Assembly (NCBI GenBank): GCA_016342355.1
Contig: JAEINP010000051.1
Location: forward strand, 1-33,060
DNA from: Desulfatibacillum sp.
Lineage (GTDB): Bacteria; Desulfobacterota; Desulfobacteria; Desulfobacterales; Desulfatibacillaceae
DNA length: 33,060 bases
Direction: 5' to 3'
Each line of letters starts with the position of its first letter. Positions within the stretch are counted from its first letter, which is position 1. The translations under genes and the position numbers were made by a program. Below are positions 1 to 5,105 of the stretch, one piece after another. The notes under the pieces were generated by a model that made no database searches, was not told the DNA's origin, and worked only from the letters and a program-made list of their open reading frames with translations.

Positions 1-852
1 CATTGATATAATGGAGGTATCGTTTTGGTGCTCATGGATCACCTCGTGAAGGTCTTGATTTTTCATGATCTTTTTTTTGATTGCGTCACAAATTCTCTTC
101 TCATCCTTCGTTTGTATTGTATCGCACAAATACCCACTACCTACAAGATAGTAATCAGTCAAGGAGCTTTCAAGGTCTGACTTTGCCCTTACAATATACT
201 TCCTTAGCTCCGAATCAATTGGGACGCTTTTTGATATCCCCTTAAAACTTTTATTGATTTTCTCTCGTTTTTTTGGCTTGACTTCTATCTCTATACCGTC
301 AATTTCACTTTCTTCTAAGGTTAAGAATCCCATGATGGTTTTTCCAAGTGTGTGTTTAGGGCTAACTTCCAATTTTGTTTTTCCAATAAAAGGCATTTTC
401 AGCACTTGGCGAGTGGTTGCTTCCGTGGCGATTGCAACAGAAACAAACTCCCATCCATTAAATTTCCACCTGTTCAGTATTCCGTTTAAGAACGTTACAA
501 ACGCATCATTTTTAGGACCATGTAAGGTAGATCCAATGCCATAAAAATACTCAGAAAAATTGATATAGGCTGCAAAGCCAAGCCTTTCGTCTGTATTTAG
601 TTTTTTATATATATCATCCTGAGATAAACCGCCTTTATGTATAGCCTTAATGATCTCACTGGATTTTGTCACTACAAACATATAAACAGGAGGTACAACA
701 TGAAATAAGAAAAGATTTTCGTCCTTGAATTGGAATGAACTATATAGGGTTTCATCTTTGGCTTTTAAAAAACATTTCAAAACCGGCGTCATATCGACAT
801 GATATTTTTTGCTCTCGTTGGTAAGATAATATTTATAGTAATTAATCTTCAT
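1..852 (-). CDS. RexA-like phage exclusion protein (3' end off window)
   Basis: An open frame starts with ATG at 852 and runs uninterrupted to the window edge (284 codons, no stop seen). A GGGAG lies just upstream of the ATG. By memory comparison it resembles phage lambda RexA (279 aa) along most of its length. Shared blocks in order are DERLGF at residues 88-93 (lambda DESLGF), GI..T..GP followed by FLNG at 105-124 (lambda GF..T.FGP, then FLIG), PFIGKTKLEV at 154-163 (lambda HFIGRTTVKV), EIEVKPK at 188-194 (lambda DIVIKPK), and RAK with LTDYYL..G.L at 222-242 (lambda RAK, LTEHYL..G.L). Lambda RexA is a cytoplasmic DNA-binding protein that works with the membrane protein RexB to exclude superinfecting phages. 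Lysine-rich and AT-rich, it differs in composition from the core genes. Any RexB partner would lie left of the window. The resemblance is seen in the sequence; the exclusion role is inferred. Confidence 0.72.
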   Translation of the reverse strand, partial: MKINYYKYYLTNESKKYHVDMTPVLKCFLKAKDETLYSSFQFKDENLFLFHVVPPVYMFVVTKSSEIIKAIHKGGLSQDDIYKKLNTDERLGFAAYINFSEYFYGIGSTLHGPKNDAFVTFLNGILNRWKFNGWEFVSVAIATEATTRQVLKMPFIGKTKLEVSPKHTLGKTIMGFLTLEESEIDGIEIEVKPKKREKINKSFKGISKSVPIDSELRKYIVRAKSDLESSLTDYYLVGSGYLCDTIQTKDEKRICDAIKKKIMKNQDLHEVIHEHQNDTSIISM

Positions 853-947
853 AGTTCGCTCCCATTTTGATATTAGGACGGTACAATCCGTATTTATCGT
901 TTTACTTCTGCCATGTGGTCATGGAATTGAGAAAAAATCATATTACA

Positions 948-1583
948 CTAAATACCATCCCATATAGCATAAATATTTTCACAAGCCGCTTCAATTTCCC
1001 TTAACATACGCGCTCCCGCGCGGGCGCCTCGGTGCTCTTGTCCCCTTGAGACATCAAAATAGAGTACCGAAGTACTGGTTAGGCCCATACCCGCCTCCAA
1101 TTGGGCCTGAAACATTGCTTGACTGATAATCTTGACCGTCTGCTCTTCTGGTTCATCTTTGCTAAAATCTAACAAAATGACTTTTTCTCTTTTTCGTTCC
1201 ATCACATGCAAATCTGGACTGACAGTAATAAAAACACCTGCATAAGCCACTCGAAGAGAGATTCTGTCTAATATGGAAAAATCCCTGCCTGAAAAAAAGC
1301 GAGCATATTTTTTTATAGCACGAGCGTTGTGTTTCAGGCGGACCGCCCTTTGCTGAACTGCCCCCTGAGACAAGCCCTGCAATTGGCTGGCCTTCTTGGT
1401 CAACCACTCCACATCTCGACCATCCTTATGGAACTCAGTAATGTATTTTTTCGCGTCCCTGTAATAGGCGGCTTGAGCTTGACCTTCAGGATTAGGATAT
1501 TTGTAATCCTTCAAAATTTTCCTCTGTTTCACCGCGCCAGAAGTCATGTACTTGGCCAAACCTTTAAGACTGATTTTGGGCAT
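948..1583 (-). CDS. Hypothetical 211-aa protein, partner of the RexA-like gene; possible PD-(D/E)XK-type fold
   Basis: ATG at 1583 is preceded by a strong AGGAGG. It lies 95 nt upstream of the RexA-like gene on the same strand, so the two probably share a transcript. I do not recognise the family. The N-terminal half (1-105) is basic and helical. The C-terminal half alternates predicted strands and helices: a strand ending in SPD (122-124), a strand ending DFSK (139-142), a long helix (147-163), then the strand VLYFDVSRG (173-181). A PD pair, then an acidic-x-x-Lys strand, then a helix and strand is compatible with a PD-(D/E)XK nuclease-like fold, although the spacing inside DFSK is not canonical. 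There are no membrane segments, so it is not RexB. It may be an effector, regulator or antitoxin of a Rex-like module; which of these is unknown. Confidence 0.6.
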   Translation of the reverse strand: MPKISLKGLAKYMTSGAVKQRKILKDYKYPNPEGQAQAAYYRDAKKYITEFHKDGRDVEWLTKKASQLQGLSQGAVQQRAVRLKHNARAIKKYARFFSGRDFSILDRISLRVAYAGVFITVSPDLHVMERKREKVILLDFSKDEPEEQTVKIISQAMFQAQLEAGMGLTSTSVLYFDVSRGQEHRGARAGARMLREIEAACENIYAIWDGI

Positions 1584-1706
1584 ACTATGCCTCCTTTTCA
1601 GAAGTTAATTTGGCACTATAAAGCCTGGGTTCCCGGGTTTTCATAACGATGAAAAAGCAACGTACTGATATAATGGCATTTTTAAAAAACAAGAAGAGAA
1701 AAGTCA

Positions 1707-1731
1707 TCGTTACAATTATAATATGTAACGA
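1707..1731. promoter_or_regulatory. 25-bp inverted repeat overlapping a minus-strand -10 box
   Basis: TCGTTACA at 1707-1714 is matched by its exact reverse complement TGTAACGA at 1724-1731 across a 9-bp AT spacer. On the minus strand the centre contains a perfect TATAAT (1715-1720). That is about 130 nt upstream of the 211-aa gene and oriented toward it. No good -35 hexamer is visible at 16-18 bp. A palindrome centred on the -10 is what a repressor-controlled promoter would look like, but this is inference. Confidence 0.45.
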
Positions 1732-1792
1732 GGCTTGATTTTTCATCTTTTCATTTTATATTAGTTCGTTACAGACAACCTCGTTACATATT
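1720..1792. repeat. 14-bp inverted repeat with internal TCGTTACA copy
   Basis: A 14-bp segment at 1720-1733 (AATATGTAACGAGG) recurs as an exact inverted copy at 1779-1792, with 45 bp between. A further TCGTTACA sits inside at 1766-1773, and a related CGTTACA at 1992-1998. Together with the palindrome at 1707-1731 this makes four exact copies of the 8-mer in 85 bp. This could be a multi-site operator or a recombination site; the sequence alone does not decide. Confidence 0.5.
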
Positions 1793-1896
1793 TCCGGGAG
1801 TCCAGGATAAAGATGTGAACCCTTTTCAAAACAGATATTGTCAATGACGCTCTGAAACGATTTGGACAGCCCCTTGATCCCGTCGTTGAATTCCAT
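1756..1896 (-). CDS. Possible 46-aa small ORF or gene remnant
   Basis: An ATG at 1896 with a GGGGGAG ribosome binding site about 3 nt upstream opens a 46-codon frame. The frame can be extended upstream without a convincing start. The product begins MEFNDGIKGLSKSFQ and then INDICFEKG-like helical sequence. Its first residues faintly recall the N-termini of some type I restriction R-subunit-like proteins (MEF.D.I..L), so it could be a decayed fragment. Its last codons contain two TGTAACGA repeats, each encoding Cys-Asn-Glu. It precedes the 211-aa gene on the same strand. Existence as a real gene is uncertain. Confidence 0.28.
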   Translation of the reverse strand: MEFNDGIKGLSKSFQSVIDNICFEKGSHLYPGLPEICNEVVCNELI

Positions 1897-2031
1897 GGCT
1901 CCCCCTAAAAAACGAGCAAAAAAGCATGAGTTCCGGTGAATATCACAGACAGTGTAAAAACATTGACTTTGAATTTGTCGACTTTTATATACGTTACACC
2001 TAATTGTCAAGAAAATAAAATGTTTAGGCAC

Positions 2032-2403
2032 TATTTTGATATAAGAAATTGGGGCATGAAAGCGTAATCACATTGGAGTATACCACAAAGTGGCAGTTGC
2101 ATAGCAGTTATGAAGCACCGAATAAGGTGCAGTTCTGGCGGGCTGATGAGGGCATGAAAAGACGTTTAATCGACTGACAGGGGCTTGATAAGAGGTTTCC
2201 ATCTTAAGCAGGGAGAACCATATGCACTCACAAACAAAACCAATGGATCTGCAAGGGTTATCTCAGCCAAGTGACCCCGGCGAGTGCCTCTAAACAATGG
2301 AAGATTTTTCATCGCCTCATCAGTATGCGATCTGAGGCGATGAGACAGCTTTTGAAAATGAACTCCAGACCGCAACCCGCCCCAGATGGCGCCATTCTTA
2401 TGG
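2032..2403. other. Intergenic stretch without a supported gene
   Basis: About 370 nt between the left minus-strand group and the toxin-antitoxin promoter. Short frames occur on both strands: a minus-strand frame at 2166-2375, and a 23-codon plus-strand frame from the ATG at 2222 after GGGAGA. None has recognisable similarity. The only clear structure is the inverted repeat at 2309-2343. It may be decayed accessory DNA. Confidence 0.4.
2309..2343. repeat. 11-bp perfect inverted repeat (hairpin)
   Basis: TCATCGCCTCA at 2309-2319 pairs exactly with TGAGGCGATGA at 2333-2343, with a 13-nt loop between. No T-run follows on either strand, so a simple intrinsic terminator is not supported. It lies 60 bp upstream of the toxin-antitoxin promoter and could be a regulator site or a mobile-element scar. 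Confidence 0.4.
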
Positions 2404-2431
2404 TTGACAAGGTATCAATTGATACTATAAT
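2404..2431 (+). promoter_or_regulatory. Sigma70-type promoter with embedded palindromic operator
   Basis: The -35 is TTGACA (2404-2409) and the -10 is TATAAT (2426-2431), both perfect consensus with a 16-bp spacer. The spacer contains the perfect 14-bp palindrome GTATCAATTGATAC (2412-2425). A strong promoter blocked by a dimeric repressor is typical of type II toxin-antitoxin operons, and the antitoxin encoded downstream has a helix-turn-helix. The toxin's nominal ATG (2432) directly abuts the -10, so the transcript would start inside the annotated frame. Confidence 0.7.
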
Positions 2432-2800
2432 ATGATTAACAGACCTTCAAACAAAGAACTCCAAAAAAGATTGACGGAGGCTAAAGCGGCCATTTCGCAG
2501 GGCCGAAAAGCAGTTGAAAACCTCTTTTCCTTGATTGAGGATCTTAATGACTTTGGCTATTTGATGAAAGATTTCACTCAACTGCTCCCCGATATTTTGG
2601 AGGAAGTGAAACCTCGGCACTATGCTGGACAACGGCCTCCGGCAAGCGCATATGCAAGTCAAATCAGGGGAAAAGAACTGTGGGCGTTTTCATGGAAATC
2701 CAAGATCGTAGGATGCGAGGTTTATTTCAAATTCGCCTTTAAAGACGATATGTTGTGGATCGTGTCTTTCCATAAAAGCCGACCCCGCTCAGGAGAATGA
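2432..2800 (+). CDS. MqsR-like mRNA interferase toxin
   Basis: 122 codons from the ATG at 2432. The C-terminal third carries the MqsR/RelE-fold signature: GCEVYFKFAF (94-103), then WIVSFHKSR (109-117), which parallels E. coli MqsR VTGQVYLKI then LIVSFKEK, including the conserved Tyr (98) and C-terminal Lys (115). The N-terminal segment with DLNDFGYLMKDF (37-48) also matches the MqsR layout. MqsR family toxins cleave mRNA, and the family norm is about 100 residues. The annotated ATG lies immediately after the -10 box, so the true start is probably downstream, for example TTG at 2471 (109 residues), although no strong Shine-Dalgarno is seen there. Its stop overlaps the end of the antitoxin leader. 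Catalytic activity is inferred. Confidence 0.66.
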   Translation: MINRPSNKELQKRLTEAKAAISQGRKAVENLFSLIEDLNDFGYLMKDFTQLLPDILEEVKPRHYAGQRPPASAYASQIRGKELWAFSWKSKIVGCEVYFKFAFKDDMLWIVSFHKSRPRSGE

Positions 2801-2802
2801 CA

Positions 2803-3615
2803 ATGAAGCATCTTGAATGCCCAAATGGGCATGGCATCATGTCCGTTATGGATATTGAACGCACAATGAGTTTTCGGGGAGAGGATATCACTGTATCCGT
2901 GCCCGTAAGCAAATGCTCCGTATGTGGCATAGAGGCTGGCACTGTAGAGCAAGTGGCACACGCTCAAAGAGTTGTCCATGACGCCTACCGTAAAAAGAAA
3001 GAGCTTCTCACAAGTGAAGATATTCAACGAAAAAGAAAGAGACTTGGTTGGACACAGAATACCCTTGCCCACAAGGCAAAAGTAGGAGTAGCCAGCGTCA
3101 AACGCTGGGAATTGGGGCAGATTCAATCAGAGTCAATGGACGCCCTTTTACGCGGCGTTTTCAATGAAACTGATGATGCTGAATCTTTTGAAGGAAACCG
3201 TCCGTTTTCATTGGCGCGTACAAAATTGGTATTCAGGACGTTTGAGTCGGTCCTAAAACGAAAACTGCTCTTTTCTGGAGACAAAGGGCTGAAAACCACA
3301 AAATACATCTGGTACGCAGACATGAAGGCATATCAGGAGTTGGGGCAGGGCATGACAGGGGCGGTTTACGCCCATTTACCTTGGGGGCCTCAATTCGACA
3401 ATTACCCTCAATTATTTGAAATGATCCACAAAGCGGATGAAACCCTCGCGCCTCCGCTTTCTCCAGAAGAAAAACGGATTATCAACCAAATCGCAAACAA
3501 ATTTCGCACAAATAAAAGCGTGTTCGACGCAGCTCATAGAGAGCCTGCTTGGAAGAACAGAAAAGATGGGGAGAAGATTCCATATTCCACTTATGAAAGG
3601 TTGACGCAGATCTGA
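2803..3615 (+). CDS. MqsA-like antitoxin: zinc finger, Xre HTH and Panacea (DUF4065) domain
   Basis: Start ATG at 2803 is chosen because AGGAG (2791-2795) is 7 nt upstream; the ATG at 2797 is too close to it. The product is 270 aa. Residues 1-45 form a YgiT/MqsA-type zinc site with C6, H10, C38 and C41. E. coli MqsA uses four Cys, so the first pair here is a C-x3-H variant. Residues 72-117 are an Xre helix-turn-helix (LGWTQNTLAHKAKV, SVKRWELG). Residues about 139-270 match the Panacea/SocA-like domain (DUF4065): KLLFSGD, YADMKAYQELG, MTGAVYAHLPWGPQFDNYP and LSPEEKRII. Panacea is known as a promiscuous antitoxin domain that neutralises diverse toxins. The protein probably binds the palindrome at 2412-2425 and represses its own operon. 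Confidence 0.8.
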   Translation: MKHLECPNGHGIMSVMDIERTMSFRGEDITVSVPVSKCSVCGIEAGTVEQVAHAQRVVHDAYRKKKELLTSEDIQRKRKRLGWTQNTLAHKAKVGVASVKRWELGQIQSESMDALLRGVFNETDDAESFEGNRPFSLARTKLVFRTFESVLKRKLLFSGDKGLKTTKYIWYADMKAYQELGQGMTGAVYAHLPWGPQFDNYPQLFEMIHKADETLAPPLSPEEKRIINQIANKFRTNKSVFDAAHREPAWKNRKDGEKIPYSTYERLTQI

Positions 3616-3805
3616 TTTCCACCCACTCTTTTTAAAAAATGACTGCTTTCGGCAAGAAGAACTTGCGCGCAATGTGCGCACTGACGCATCGAAATCCTTC
3701 ACGCCTCTAAAAGTATCCCCCCATCACCACATACCAGGCTTCTATACGAGTCAATGCCCTTGGCTTGGCCGAATAACTGCCCGGTTTGACGGCGTTTCAT
3801 TTAGG

Positions 3806-3855
3806 CAGGCTCCTGCCGCCAACAACTTCCTGAGTGTTAAGGCAGCAGGAGCCTG
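3806..3855 (-). terminator. Candidate stem-loop downstream of the ABC_sub_bind gene
   Basis: CAGGCTCCTGC (3806-3816) is the exact inverse of GCAGGAGCCTG (3845-3855), with a 28-nt loop. It lies just beyond the stop of the minus-strand gene ending at 3872. No U-tract follows, so it is either a weak or Rho-assisted terminator or an unrelated repeat. The rest of 3616-3871 holds no supported gene. Confidence 0.4.
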
Positions 3856-3871
3856 GTTTGTTCAGGCCTGT

Positions 3872-4840
3872 CTATTCAATGATCTTTGAGGCGGCGTCAA
3901 TGAGCCCATAGGGTATTTCCACTCCCAAACCCCTGGCGATGCGGGCGTTCAAGATGAGCTCGCCTTCCTGGTTTTGGTCCAGGGGAATGGCGCCGGGGGC
4001 CGTACCGCCAAGGATTTTAAGGGCCGTGCTTGCGGCCCATGCGCCCTGCTCTCCCGCCACCTTGGCAAAGGTGACGAGGGCGTAAGGCGCCATGAAATCG
4101 TAGCTGGTGCCCGTGGGGATTTTTGTGTTGGCTTCCACATAGGCGATCAGATCTTTGGCCTGATCCGCATACAGTCCGCCGTCGCTGTCGATCAGCAGCA
4201 TGTCCACCTTGCCCTGCAATTCCGCAAAACCTTTTTTCCAGTCCCGGGCGTCGGTGGCGAAATACTCGACAAGCTGCATTTTGAAGGTCAGGCTGATATT
4301 CTCCGATTCCTTTCTGGAAGTGAGTGTTTCAGGACCAATGAACCCTATCCTGCCTCCCTTGGCAAAAGGTTTTAATTGGTCCAGAAGCTGAAAAACAGGG
4401 GTCACCTCCAGCATACCAGTAACGTTTTTGCAGGGGAATCCGTACACGGAGGCGTCCCAGTTTATCCCGCAGAAGACAAAGGGGATTGCGGAGTTTTTGA
4501 AATAAGGTACGATCAGGTACTTGGAGGCGTTATCATCCGAGGCAATGACCACATCGGGCTTGAAGGATTCGATGATGGCCTTGGCTTCCAGGGCGGCCTT
4601 TTTCTTGAACGCCTCATCGCTATGCCGTTTGGTGTCCATACGGAAAATTTTCAATTCCACGCCCGTACCGTCCAGGATATCCTTAACCGCCTGGGTGATC
4701 TCATCGCTCCAGGGGTATCCCTCGTGGTAGGAATCGACAAAAAGGATTTTTTTCCCGGGATAATCCGCAGCCAGGCTGTTTCCGCCCAAAACAAAAAACA
4801 TGGCCAAAACGGCAACCAAACAAACCTTTAAACTTTTCAT
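3872..4840 (-). CDS. ABC_sub_bind-family periplasmic solute-binding protein
   Basis: 322 aa from the ATG at 4840, which has GAGAGGA upstream; the longer frame lacks a good start. An N-terminal signal peptide (1-24, ending SLAA) indicates export. The mature part has the type I periplasmic-binding fold of the ABC_sub_bind family (PF04392): KILFVDSYHEGYPW near residue 30, a KPDVVIASDDNA strand, and the late YGLIDAASKII end. Such proteins bind small organic ligands and pair with ABC permeases or with sensor kinases. No permease, ATPase or kinase is adjacent, so it is an orphan here and its ligand is unknown. Confidence 0.75.
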   Translation of the reverse strand: MKSLKVCLVAVLAMFFVLGGNSLAADYPGKKILFVDSYHEGYPWSDEITQAVKDILDGTGVELKIFRMDTKRHSDEAFKKKAALEAKAIIESFKPDVVIASDDNASKYLIVPYFKNSAIPFVFCGINWDASVYGFPCKNVTGMLEVTPVFQLLDQLKPFAKGGRIGFIGPETLTSRKESENISLTFKMQLVEYFATDARDWKKGFAELQGKVDMLLIDSDGGLYADQAKDLIAYVEANTKIPTGTSYDFMAPYALVTFAKVAGEQGAWAASTALKILGGTAPGAIPLDQNQEGELILNARIARGLGVEIPYGLIDAASKIIE

Positions 4841-5105
4841 GTGCGTCCTCTCAAAAATGTCATTAATTGTAAAGAGTGGGATTAAAGCGCCCACACCCTG
4901 TTTTCGGCTATGGCCTTGCGGCTTCGGGGTTTTAAACCCGGCTCTTGCCCGCAAGAATCAAAGCATTGTATGGGTTTGGATTTGTAGAATATTTTTCCTA
5001 TGTTCAGCATTATCATTCTTTGGGGCGTTTTTACAATTTCAAACCACCAGGATTTACTCCCGGATCAGATTTTCTTACCGGGCGTTCTGTTTGCCCAGGT
5101 GTGAG
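4841..5105. other. Intergenic region between two minus-strand genes
   Basis: About 265 nt upstream of the solute-binding gene and downstream of the FG-GAP gene. A short palindrome of the form GGGTTTTAAACCC lies near 4928-4940. No convincing promoter or gene was found. Long plus-strand frames crossing here are antisense shadows. Confidence 0.4.

Noticed and set aside
254-544. Plus-strand 96-codon frame
   Set aside because: It is antisense to the RexA-like frame, which runs the full 852 nt without a stop and matches a family.
948-1583. The 211-aa protein considered as RexB
   Set aside because: RexB is a short protein with four membrane helices. This product has no hydrophobic segment long enough to span a membrane.
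1720-1792. 14-bp inverted repeat considered as a terminator
   Set aside because: The arms are AT-rich with a 45-nt loop and no adjacent T-tract.
1707-1998. TCGTTACA copies considered as a CRISPR array
   Set aside because: Repeats are only 8 bp, in mixed orientation, with irregular spacing. No cas gene is visible.
2166-2375. Minus-strand 69-codon frame
   Set aside because: No similarity, no good ribosome binding site, and it spans the 11-bp inverted repeat.
2208-2435. Plus-strand frame reading into the TA promoter
   Set aside because: About 75 codons with no family resemblance and only internal ATGs without ribosome binding sites. It overlaps the promoter and operator.
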